Shown here piece by piece: positions 44,352 through 54,609 of a stretch of 64,000 nt of DNA (positions within the stretch are counted from its first letter, which is position 1; every line of letters begins with the position of its first letter). The position numbers and the translations under genes are program-made. The notes under the pieces were generated by a model that was given only the letters and a program-made list of their open reading frames with translations, was not told the DNA's origin and ran no database searches. The stretch lies in the NCBI GenBank assembly GCA_947172415.1, contig OX359200.1, forward strand, positions 1,676,501-1,740,500, in the 5' to 3' direction. This stretch comes from Chondrosia reniformis. Taxonomy: Eukaryota; Porifera; Demospongiae; Chondrillida; Chondrillidae.

Positions 44352-47190
44352 TTAGACAATTTGGTTGTCCAGCACCATTTCCAAGAACTACAAAAAGGGA
44401 AAGCACTCATTGGATATAGCTATACACGTACTGTACATACGCACATACACATACATGAAGTGGTAAGGGTTTTTTGTTGTGTTCATAATAAGTGTAGTAG
44501 TAGTAAAATACAATTGTTGCTGAGTCTCAATAAATTAGGATACTTTATACATATACATATACAGTGTTACTATATGTAGACTCTTGCTTATATTCAGAGC
44601 TTGTTAACTGTACAGCAGAATATAGCACAGAATGACAGTATGTCACAACATATAACTTACGTATCCCTGCTTCAGTAAATATAGCTATAATATATGGCAA
44701 TCAGACATTTTTTGGATTGTTATAAGTACACTATGCTAGTACATACTCAATTTACAGTACGTTAAAATATAAAGCATATACTGTAAATACCTTATCCAAT
44801 AAATATAAGGCCATTAGACATTTATTATAAGTACGCTACACTATTTACAGTACAGTAAAATAGTGGTAGGAATATATATAAAAGGACTCACATCTTCATA
44901 GTGTACAGTTATGACACCTGATCGCTGTGTGTCCCTCTTCTTGAAGGAATCAGTCAAAATGTTAATCATCACACAACACTGAATAAAATCATCAAATTTC
45001 ATGCTTCTAGTGTCCTTACGATCAAATACTCTTGTACAGAGGTTACAGAATTCAGGAGTTCTATATACATAGAAATACATTGAACTTATACAGTAGGTAT
45101 TCGTAGTAAAAATCGTCATAAAACTCAAGTTTACCACTGTGCTATAAGGCCTTTTTGGAGAATACCACTCCTCATCAGTAGCATTGGGTAGCAATTCTTT
45201 AGAGTAACCAAGCTACCAATTCTTTATCTCTCGACAAAGGATTGGCTGAAACACATTTAAAAACGTCAAACCTAAAACTCAGAAAACTCTATTACCAACA
45301 TCAATATTATTATGTAGGCAAAATAGTATGAACAAGGAAATTATTAACCGTTTTAACACCTACATTGGACTCACTTAGTCTCGCCATCGCGGCATTGAAG
45401 AAAGGGTTGCGGCCCCGGCTTATGGGCTTAGTAATTCGTTTTTCCTTGTTCATATTCAGTAGGTATGTTAGCAATATCTGTGCTATATATAGTCACTTTC
45501 ATATGTATCTGGTTTCATGTAGCTATTAAAAACATAGTCTGAACACAAATAATAGAATTTTGTTGATGTCTCCGCTGATAGCTCAATCCGTCCAAATCAT
45601 TTGACTCCTCATTTATCTGTAGACTTAAAGTCCCCAATACTTAATTCCCCATTTGAACAATGCATAATTATACATACATACATATGCATTATGTATATGC
45701 AGGGCTGCATAGAGGGGGACTGGGTGGGCAACCCCCTCCAGGATTGATTCTGTTGCCTAGACAACTTCTTATAGAGAACATGAACCCCCTAAACTACTTT
45801 GACACCCTCATACCATTGCCCCCCCCCCTGGTCCTAAGTTCTGCATGCAGCCAGCCCTGCATATACATACTTAAGGACACTGTAATAGTTGTTATACATA
45901 TACAGCAGGTTAATCAGTAAAATACTTACAGAGCATATCCAAAATCAGTCAGTGCTTTGTGTAACTCCATTGTATTCATCTTTCCAGTTTTGTCCCTATC
46001 ATATCTATACATAAAAATAAATTGCAAATGAGGACACACATTTGGAATGAGAATGCTACTTACTAAAGAGAAATGTCTAAATTGTATGTGAATTGTATAT
46101 CTAGGGAAATGCTTCAGATTTTCCATAATATATTCATTCATCCGACTCAAATCAATTGACTGGTTATACTAAGTCTCACTTTTCAAAGCACTTCCTCCAC
46201 TCTTGAACATATTTCCAAAGTGCTTCAAATTCATAGACATCAATTGTTCCATCTCTGAAAAACAAACAAAACAGAAAACCTGAAAATAGATACAAGCAAT
46301 AAGACCACTCTGTCACAATAAACACAACCTCAGAGAATTGACTAACTTGTTGCGGTCAAACATTCCAATCAATAGGCGGCAAGTTTCTTCATTGAAATGG
46401 GTCCAGTTGTTGTTCAACAGAGCCTCTCTTAGCTCCTCCACGTTGATACTGCCTGAAGAATCCTTATCCACAGACTGGGTAGACAAGCAAAGAAATATTG
46501 TGAGGAGAGTTCATGTTGAGAAAAGGTGAACATACAATGAAAACTGAATAATCCAAAAATCAAAAAATGAATGTTTTATCAGCATGCTGCTAAAGTACCT
46601 GAAACCAAACCCAAATGTTATCACTGACTCCTTCTGGTTTCACTGGAACTGGTCCACGACTACCTACTGGAGGTTGGCCGTATTGAGAAGACGGAGGTTG
46701 GCCGTATTGAGAGGATGGAGGTTGGCCGTATTGAGAGGACGGAGGTTGACCGTATTGAGAGGATGGAGGTTGGCCGTATTGAGAGGACGGAGGTTGACCG
46801 TATTGAGAGGATGGGGGTTGGCCGTACTGAGAGGACGGAGGCTGGCCGTATTGATGTTGGCCGTACTGAGAAGACGGAGGCTGGCCGTATTGATGTTGGC
46901 CGTACTGATGTTGGCCGTACTGAGAAGACGAAGGTTGGCCGTACGAAGATCCATAGTTAGGGCCCCCTTGCTGTACAGCTGAAGGTTGCTGCCTGTTATG
47001 AACGGATGATTGCGTCGGTTGGTACCGAGACGGTGAAGATTGCGTGTCCCCGCTCCTTTGATTGTACTATTTGTTATAATGAAAAGAAAACCAACTTGAT
47101 AACGAAATCTCATTTTTAAAACTTAAACAGTATCATTCAGCCATAAAAATCAAATACTATTACACTAACGGAAGGCTGATTCCAGGACAT
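44352..47190 (-). CDS. PEF1: Peflin-like penta-EF-hand protein, 7 exons
   Basis: Exons 5' to 3' on the minus strand: 47170-47190, 46599-47066, 46347-46474, 46180-46254, 45930-46004, 44892-45060, 44352-44387; phases agree, giving 323 residues. The N-terminal ~130 residues are a Gln/Pro/Ser/Tyr/Gly-rich region of GQPPSSQY and GQHQY repeats, as peflin has Gly/Pro/Tyr nonapeptides. Then come WFQSVDKDSSGSINVEEL (EF1), a second EF region with MFDRNKDGTIDVYEFEALW, YDRDKTGKMNTMELHKAL (EF3), and divergent EF4-5 including VFDRKDTRSMKFDDFIQC. The end YEDFLEMVLDNQIV corresponds to the family C-terminus. Peflin heterodimerises with ALG-2 in Ca-dependent ER-to-Golgi transport and ubiquitin-ligase adaptation. 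Exon 1 is only 21 bases with a GTTAGT donor. Confidence 0.88.
45700..45859 (-). mobile_element. MITE with CAGGGCTG termini, in peflin intron 5
   Basis: Inverted copy of the element at 13198-13354, sharing GGCAATGGTATGAGGGTGT and TTTAGGGGGTTCA when read on the minus strand. Its ends extend into a 17-base perfect palindrome with the flanks (ATGTATATGCAGGGCTG against CAGCCCTGCATATACAT). Confidence 0.8.
46664..46945 (-). repeat. Coding minisatellite in peflin exon 2
   Basis: About a dozen units of 24 bases (GQPPSSQY) interspersed with 15-base variants (GQHQY). All unit lengths are multiples of three, so the frame survives copy-number change. Confidence 0.95.
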
Positions 47191-48251
47191 AGCTATATCG
47201 CTCTGATCACCGGCTGAAGCTTTGGGTCAAGGGTCAATCACGTGACATTTCTTTAAGTAAAATGGCGACTATTACATTGATCGATTTTTAAATTACTTGT
47301 TTTTTAGGTCACGAGAAAGAGGCAACAAAAAACATTGCTCACCGTGCGAGCTACGTTCTAGCTATATCCTAACATCGGGGGAAATATCAATTGTTGAAGA
47401 AGTTAAAATTGAGAGTTAAAAAAGTTGCTAGGGCCTAGGACACAGGTTATTAAGTACTGGCAGGACAGAAAAAAGTTATATACAGTGGTTGACATGAGAC
47501 ATGAGGTAATTGCAAGTGATCATAATGGGATATTCAGAAGTTACCTTTCTTTGTCCCAAAAATGCTCTGACTATGTTATGCCAGAATGTTCCTGGAAGTT
47601 CTGGTGGACCCTGTACTGAGTATATTGCATTGATGGTGGGCTTTGGGTATATAGTGTCTCGATCAGGGTGCCAATTTCCAGGGTATAGCTAGTAGGATAG
47701 TGTTGTGTCAGGGTGGCCATGGTTTGGATGTCTCCAATGACATATTTTGAGAGTTTCCCCAGCTTAGCATCCCTGAGCCCTTCTATTGAGCTCTTAGTTC
47801 TTAAATGGTGATGCATGGCATGCGTTACTAAATCAGAGTTGTGGTAAGAGGTACAGTGGAATAGTTGAAGGTGCATGGGTTGTTGGAGCTCTCCATCCAT
47901 TCAGGAATGTCAGCAAATAGTTGTATGGGCTGCACTTAGATGATAGAACTAGTTTGATGGCTGAAGAGATGGTGAAGAGGGTGGAGTCGTGTCGCCAGGT
48001 GCATGCAAAAACGGTATTCACTCCCTCATATCCGAATAAACCAATCACTAACTTAACCTACTATAGTCTATATACTTACAGCGTAAATCACTTTCATCAT
48101 TAAGCATACACCAACACCCTTCACTCACCCCCCCCCCCCCCCTCTCGAGAAAAGAATATCTCTACAGCTAGCATAATGCATAATGCTTGTCAGTTGGTTA
48201 ATCGGAAGTCCGTTTTTCCATCCATGCCCCAGTTAAACGGACCGTAAGAAA
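47191..48251. other. Divergent intergenic region, peflin/COPS3
   Basis: A minus-strand open stretch at 47571-48048 (109 and 71 codons in two frames, e.g. LTFLNGWRAPTTHAPSTIPL) looks like a decayed coding sequence, but I do not recognise it. A C-run lies at 48128-48142. Otherwise nothing seen. Confidence 0.4.
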
Positions 48252-51200
48252 ATGTCTTCCCGCGGTGGAACCTTAGATCAGTTATTGTTGGACCTTAGAA
48301 GACTGACGGAGAACAAAAACTATACTGAAGTTGTTAAGAGGCTCCAAGAATCTAATGAACTGCTTTCAAGTCAAACACTGACCGCGCTTGACTCATTTTT
48401 ATCGGCTCTGGATGCCAGACAACATACATTATGCGTTGCTGTTGCTCTGTGAGTGACGTATTCAAGCAGGGGCCTGTAGAAAAACTGTGAATTTTCGGTC
48501 TTATATAACTCTAGGTCTATTTCATTCCGTGCCTTACAAAATGAAACTTCTACTGTCAAACCACAAATTCATTTCTAATTTTAATGATTTTAATGATTAT
48601 TTTTTACAACCTAGTCCTTATACAGGCATGGTACAATTACTCCCTTTAATTGATTCCAATTTAAATTTTATGTCTACCCTGCTTGCACATGTGTTTTCTA
48701 CGTATATATGATACTCATTCCTCTAAATGCATCTTGAATGGAGCATTACTGTGGCAACTACAGCTCAGTGGCAGAGCACTGGTGGTCTTAACCAGCAATC
48801 CTGGGCTTGATTTCCTGCTTTTGTTTCTTTTGTGTTTTTCCCTCTTCATGACGGTTGAGACTGATTACTTGTGGTTTGATTATCACTTTGATTATTCATG
48901 TATCTCTCTCCTATGCTAGCGTGTTTTCTTTGATCATCTCTATTATTCCTGCTTTAGTTCAACCAAGTTGGCTTCCAAAGAGAATGTCCACATTGGCCAA
49001 CTTTTAGACCAACTTCGAATCTTTGTTGCCGAGTTTGATGTTGATCAAGTTAAAGCTTGGCCTTCTGCATGTGAGTTCACAGTTGAGTAGTGTTGCTTGA
49101 ATACCTAATGACAAAAATATTGCAACATGTATAATTATAATAAAGCAAGGATAACAAAGTCAAAATGTATTTCAATGACCTATGTGTTCGTGCATCACAC
49201 TGAATCCTAGTGTTCTAGATGAGGATGTGTTTCTTGAAAAATATATTCCTTCTAACGGGAGCCCTTTTAGTCTGATCATCCACCTTTAATCAATGACAAA
49301 AGGTAGATATCAAATTTTGCAAAACTCATTGGAAACCTTTCATACATGTGAATACTGACACAAAGTTGCAGCTTCATATCTCTCCATTTTACAGAGTTAC
49401 TGCACTAAATGTACATTAAATTACTGGTATACAAAGTTAATGTATAGTGAGAGATAGGGCAAATATGGGTGGATATCAATATGTCTGTGAATACTGAAGT
49501 TGATGTTTGTCCACGAAAGAGTCTTCTTCAGTAAATCCACTTTATAACATTATCTGGTATGACTCTCCTTGCAGCCTGTATGCAAGGCAGAGACAGGGTA
49601 ATTTCTATATGTCTGTACATGGAAAGCATGTTTGATCTGGAAGCAGTATTTGTAGAGGCCAAGGGTGTTACTAAAAGAACATGGTTGGACGAATTAACAT
49701 TCCAATGGCTTAGAGTACTAAATTATTAGAAATTATTCATTTTAGGGTGCATTGCAAATTTAATTGTCAACTTATTGGAAACTGAAATGTAAAGCACTAA
49801 TGTAGGAACAATTTTCATAAGAACATGCATCATGGGATGGATCATCATACTATATTTGTTCTAATGTGGAACTTTAAACAAAATAATATTTACAGCTTCA
49901 CGTTTGTAAACTTTGGATTCCTCCTCACTACACTTTTATTTATCTTGTCTTTAGTCTGCCAACTGTTTCATGCCTTTACAAGTTACATCTCTGCCAAGCA
50001 ATGCCCCATGCAAGCAGTGTCCATTCTGAAGACAGCCATTTCAAGATACCAAAGATCCCCTCACCACCTTACCAGTATTCATGCTGACCTTATACAGGTA
50101 CTCCACTTAGCGTAGTAGTCAGTGATCAATCTTAAGATCTAGTCAGTGATCAATCTTAAGATCTAGTCAGTGATCAATCTTAAGATCTAGCCAGTGATCA
50201 ATCTTAAGATCTAGTCAGTGATCAATCTTAAGATCTAGTCAGTGATCAATCTTAAGATCTAGCCAGTGATCAATCTTAAGATCTAGTCAGTGATCAATAT
50301 TAAGATCTAGCCAGTGATCAATATTAAGATCTAGCCAGCGATCAATATTAAGATCTAGCCAGTGATCAATCTTAAACTATAAATAAATCACTTCATGTAA
50401 ACAGTTCATTATATTGAGCGTAAAAGCTGATGCTTAATGGATTACTAGCTAATATCACTGGTGTCACATGACCTAGAAATTTACCAAAGTGGGACAGAAA
50501 TGCTGAAAAAGTGGGACATTTGCTCAAAAAATCGGGACAAACTTTTTTCACTCCCTACGCTTGCGATACACTCTCACCACTCACATAAGCTGGAAACACC
50601 GATGGACTGAACTTCACTTTTGGAATCCGCCATCTTAACACAGATGCATACGGGGGGACGTATGTGGTATCACCTTTAAAACAGCTGTAACTGTTCGTCT
50701 AAGGTATTTATAGTGTTAAGCTAGAACGTTTCAAAATCGGGACATTGAGGAGTGAGAGCGGGACAGTGGGTCATGTCCCGCCTAAATCGGGACGGTTGAC
50801 ACCTATGCTGTAGTGTGCATGTTGACACTAGCTTTTAAATAAAATACAATTATTTCCAGTCTCAAATGACTGTCTAGAATCCTTTTCAGCTAGATTAACT
50901 GTCATATGATATGGAACATTTGTTCATAATCATTATCTGTACATAGTGATTGTTTCTACTTAGCTTATGTAATACAGTACAAACTAATGCATTAGTTATA
51001 TACGGAGTGATTACCCTTGTGTCTATTTTTAAAGGTTTGTTTAGAATCAAAGTGCTTAAAGGTGGCCTTACCATTCCTAGATGAAGATATTCATGAGTTT
51101 ATGACTGAAGTAAGGAATCCTTGAATTCATTCTTGTAACAATTTAACCAAATTCTCTTCAACTTAAACAGAACAATCAGTTTGAGGTCAAGTACCTTTTG

Positions 51201-54200
51201 TTATACTATTATTACGGAGGAATAGTATACGCTGCTTTACGCCAGTATGATAGATCATTGTTCTGTTTCATTGCAGTAAGTTAAGCAATGACACTATAAA
51301 TATATTCTTCAATGACATCGCCTCGACATCCCATGTGGTCTAGTGGCTAGGATTCGCGGCTTTCACCCGCGCGGCCCGGGTTCGATTCCCGGCATGGGAG
51401 ATTTTTTCTTTTTTTTCTTTTGCTATCCGTTTTTTAGTGTTTGACAACGCCAAGTCTAGCTGTCAGTGCAATTACCATTGAAGCCTTCAAGAAATTCATC
51501 CTCGTTTCTCTTCTAAAATCAGGCAGAGTAAGATTGGGAAATAGTAGAGAGCATTTTCCATTACCAATAGTGAAACCTAAGTGAACTTCTTAGTGAAATA
51601 CTTGAATTTTGAATGGTTCATTTTTGAGCGTCTGGATGCACATTTATATCAATCTTTTTGAAGTCAAATTGATATCAACTGCGTCTCTAGTTGTTCAAAA
51701 AGTTTGAAAAATGAATCACTCAAAAGATAAGTTTTATGTAGTTAGAAGAAATCCCTTATTCTATTAGCTAAGTCTAAGGGGGAAGTATGTTTGTTTGTAT
51801 GAATCTTTAATCTCTAAGCCTTGTCGAGCTCATCAGCTGTCAACTGTACTTAATGCCTTATTGCTAATCTCACCTATATTTCTATGTCAGTATATGATAT
51901 ATTTAAATGTGTTCCTTTTCTACTCTTTTGAAGGTAGTGTCATTGCCTCGATATGCACCTAATGTAGTGAGCCGACTCATACAGGTACTGCATCTGATTG
52001 GCTGCACATTTAAGTACTGACTAATGTGTATGTGCTCTGTGTGTTACATTACAGCCTGTGTGTGTTACATTACAGCCTGTGTGTGTTACATTGCAGCCTG
52101 TGTGTGTTACATTGCAGCCTGTGTGTGTTACATTGCAGCCTGTGTGTGTTACATTACAGCCTGTGTGTGTTACATTACAGCCTGTGTGTGTTACATTGCA
52201 GCCTGTGTGTGTTACATTACAGCCTGTGTGTGTTACATTGCAGCCTGTGTGTGTTACATTGCAGCCTGTGTGTGTTACATTACAGCCTGTGTGTGTTACA
52301 TTGCAGCCTGTGTGTTACATTGCAGCCTGTGTGTGTTACATTGCAGCCTGTGTGTGTTACATTGCAGCCTGTGTGTGTTACATTACAGCCTGTGTGTGTT
52401 ACATTGCAGCCTGTGTGTGTTACATTGCAGCCTGTGTGTGTTACATTACAGCCTGTGTGTGTTACATTGCAGCCTGTGTGTGTTACATTGCAGCCTGTGT
52501 GTGTTACATTACAGCCTGTGTGTGTTACATTACAGCCTGTGTGTGTTACATTACAGCCTGTGTGTGTTACATTACAGCCTGTGTGTGTATCCTATACTGA
52601 CATTGCTGCTGCATACAAGACACATAATGCCGATGAGTTGGAGAAGGTGATCACACGACATCAACAACACTACCAGAGGGTAAGCAATCATGTAATTTGT
52701 ACATGTTTACATATATAATCAGTTGAGGCATGAACATTGTTTAAAGGATTTAAATCTTGGATTGGTCACAAGAGTGAGGGAGTCGCTATACAAGAGAAAC
52801 ATACAGCAGCTCACTGAGGTACGTATATAAGACATTGTATATATACAAGTATTTTATAATGTACGTATATTATATAAAACTTGCTATTACATTTCATAAT
52901 ATAAGGCTTTTATTTTTCTATAAATTGGAGGTTTGCATATAAATGCTCTGTAGAGGTTTAGTATGCACAGCTAATTGGTTTAATTTTTTGATCAGAATTT
53001 TTAATTGTATGTTTCAATAATTCGGCAAAATCTCTTCCCTGTGCTAGCCAAACATGGCTGACCACAGAGGCTGAGAGGTTCCTCTAAAGTGGATCCAATC
53101 AAACATTAAGATTTCTGACTTAAACTTGTACAGAAAGACCCATAGATTGATAGCAATATACGTACTATATACCCGTAGATTGTTTGAAAAATTACATAAT
53201 GTTTCACATATGATAACTTTCATGGAACCAGTAGCACAGTGCACAGATGCGATATTTGCAGGAACCCCTGAGAGCACACATATGTAAAAATGTTAATTTT
53301 ATACCAGACACCTTCCAATTACATTAAAATGTTGAGAGTTGGCAATATGGCAGCTCTTGGTTGCTGTTCAGGGTGCATTTTGCAGGCTAAATATTTGCAG
53401 TGTAATGATACCCTGTGAATATAGTGAAGTATTTCCACTGTGAATGTTTCTGTGTTTCTGGTATAAAAGTCATGACTGCCTGTGGTTTATGTGATCAATT
53501 TAAATCATCAACTATCTTTTCTCGGATGATAATGCTTCTTCTTCGTGTTCAGAGCTTCCTGACGTTGTCATTGGATAATGTTGCCAGTCACATACGCTTG
53601 TCAGGTGGGGCCAAAGAGGCAGAAAAGTACATAAGGACGATGGTAGGCGACTGTCATTGTGTCATCTCTGTGTGCAGATGTGGAGATGATTTGTAAATGT
53701 TTTAGATTGAGAATGGAGAAATTCATGCAACCATTGACCAGGTGAATGGGATGGTGGCGTTCAGAGACAACCCTGAGAAATTCTGTACAGATGACATGGC
53801 TTTGCATATAAACCAGCAGGTACGTAATACAAACTGTTTTAGATTATATATGATTAATTTAATACACCACTTTTTAAATGCTACATTTACTTAAGAGTAA
53901 AGGCCTATAGGGAGCTAAACCTAGTGAGAGCTTTGGATGAGGATACAAGAGTTTTCTTCTTTTCTTCTCCACTGGCCCAGACAGCTGTTTTTGGGAATTC
54001 CATCCTTCATCAGTTCCCTGGTTATTTTAATCTTTTTCTTAATCTTTTGTGAGTCCTTGGCTTATCCTTATGCATGTCCCTTCAATTGATGTGGCAAGGG
54101 AGATAGAACTAGTTTAACATTTTAGATCAAAATGAAGACACTTTGCTAAAGTATGCCCTAAGGAGAAATTAGATAAAGTGACCATTTGTATAACATTGTA

Positions 54201-54482
54201 TAGCAAGGCTGTTTGATTGCAAGTTGAGAGGTATTGGCTCAATGTTTCTTTTTGACGTAGCCATGTTTTTCTGGTTATTAGATGAGCCAGTGTATAGCTA
54301 TGGAGGAGAAGATTACACAGTTTGATTATGAAATTTTGCTAGATGAAATATACATTAGAAGGGTGAGTTTAAAATTCTTTTTTATTCCTGAGTCATCTAT
54401 ACATTATTTGTATCCTATCTTCTAGTCCCTGGCCTCGCATAGTGAAGATGACCCGCTACTGGAGGATGAAGCTTTAATGTAA
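48252..54482 (+). CDS. COPS3: COP9 signalosome complex subunit 3, 13 exons
   Basis: PCI-domain subunit of the COP9 signalosome, which removes Nedd8 from cullins. Exons: 48252-48448, 48958-49070, 49955-50097, 51035-51109, 51171-51275, 51438-51527, 51934-51984, 52578-52679, 52747-52818, 53553-53642, 53706-53819, 54282-54362, 54426-54482; phases agree, giving 429 residues (human 423). Blocks: FHAFTSYISAKQCP then ILKTAISRYQ and LTSIHADLIQ; YLLLYYYYGGIVYAALRQYD; PRYAPNVVSRLIQ; LYKRNIQQLTESFLTLSLDN then VASHIRLSGGAKEAEKYI (PCI winged helix); IENGEIHATIDQVNGMVAF RDNPEKF; an acidic tail. Exon 8 is placed at the last of about 26 repeated acceptors; this choice restores human-like length. Introns 3 and 7 carry minisatellites and intron 5 a tRNA gene. 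Confidence 0.93.
48750..48895 (+). mobile_element. tRNA-derived SINE, best-preserved copy, in COPS3 intron 1
   Basis: The head CAGCTCAGTGGCAGAGCACT and then GGGCTTGATTTCC resemble the Pol III A and B boxes of a tRNA (TRGCNNAGTGG and GGTTCGANTCC). The body has TTTTTCCCTCTTCATGACGG and the tail GATTACTTGTGGTTTGATTA TCAC. Other copies: 13505-13625, 40293-40400 (reverse), and tail fragments near 12960-13005, 23910 and 55810. Confidence 0.75.
49305..49500 (+). repeat. Single dispersed copy of the ~170-base repeat seen at 1015-1810
   Basis: CAAAACTCATTGGAAACC, GCAGCTTCATATCTCTCCAT, CACTAAATGTACATTAAATT and GTGAGAGATAGGGCAAAT occur in the same order as in the tandem array at the left end of the window. 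Confidence 0.85.
50115..50377 (+). repeat. 24-base minisatellite, about 11 units, at the 5' end of COPS3 intron 3
   Basis: The unit is AGTCAGTGATCAATCTTAAG followed by ATCT. It begins 17 bases after the exon 3 donor (50098). Units differ by single bases (AGTC/AGCC, CTT/ATT), indicating recent amplification. Confidence 0.97.
50455..50807. mobile_element. MITE, second copy of the CATAGGTGTCAAC family
   Basis: Matches 28023-28361 through AATTTACCAAAGTG, CACCTTTAAAACAGCTGTAA, TGTTCGTCTAAG and CGGGACGGTTGACACCTATG. The left terminus is decayed. Confidence 0.85.
51329..51400 (+). tRNA. tRNA-Glu (anticodon TTC)
   Basis: 72 bases folding as a canonical cloverleaf without intron. Acceptor TCCCATG pairs with CATGGGA, discriminator is G. 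A box is TGGTCTAGTGGC, anticodon stem CGCGG/CCGCG with loop CTTTCAC (anticodon TTC), and T arm CCCGG-GTTCGATT-CCCGG (B box GGTTCGATTCC). It lies in sense orientation in the 162-base COPS3 intron 5, occupying nearly half of it. T-rich sequence follows directly and can terminate Pol III. tRNA-Glu(UUC) is one of the tRNAs thiolated at U34 by the CTU1-CTU2 complex. Confidence 0.97.
51402..51437 (+). terminator. Pol III oligo-T terminator overlapping the COPS3 intron 5 polypyrimidine tract
   Basis: Runs of six, eight and five T follow the tRNA. The same run, ending in TTTTTTAG at 51437, is the polypyrimidine tract and acceptor of COPS3 exon 6, so one sequence serves both functions. Confidence 0.75.
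51600..51770 (+). mobile_element. MITE family R2 copy in COPS3 intron 6
   Basis: Inverted ends TGGTTCATTTTTGAGCG and AATGAATCACTCAAAAGAT; the flank AGTTAGAAGAAATCCCTTAT is shared with other R2 copies. Confidence 0.6.
52036..52577 (+). repeat. 21-base minisatellite, ~26 units, each carrying the COPS3 exon 8 splice acceptor
   Basis: The unit is CCTGTGTGTGTTACATT followed by ACAG or GCAG. The last unit runs into the true junction, ACAG|CCTGTGTGTGTATCC, so exon 8 itself begins with the repeat's first 11 bases. One unit (around 52305-52325) lacks two bases, dividing the array into 13 downstream units whose AG sites are in frame with exon 8 and 13 upstream units whose sites are not. No stop occurs in the array in the exon 8 frame; in-frame use would add PVCVTLQ heptapeptides. 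Confidence 0.97.
53890..54065 (-). mobile_element. Repeat family R1 copy, reverse orientation, COPS3 intron 11
   Basis: AAAGGCCTATAGGGAGCTAA and CAGACAGCTGTTTTTGGGAA are the reverse complement of R1 core words. Confidence 0.8.
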
Positions 54483-54609
54483 CTCTGTATTTTTAGCTGT
54501 TATTAGACATGATCATTAGTGATTACCGGATATTATTTGTCGCCTAATTTTATTTCCGGAGAAGCTTTACCGGAAGCGTAACTTTAGCGCGCTTTTTGGC
54601 GGTTGAAGA

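Noticed and set aside
47571..48048. Minus-strand frames of 109 and 71 codons between peflin and COPS3
   Set aside because: No recognisable domain and frameshifted; kept only as possible decayed coding sequence within the intergenic entry.
50115..50377. Regular direct repeats resembling a CRISPR array
   Set aside because: Units are contiguous with no spacers, in an intron of an animal gene; an ordinary minisatellite.
52024..52718. Three long overlapping open frames rich in Cys/Val/Leu
   Set aside because: They are translations of the 21-base COPS3 minisatellite in its three frames; only the last ~100 bases are coding as exon 8.
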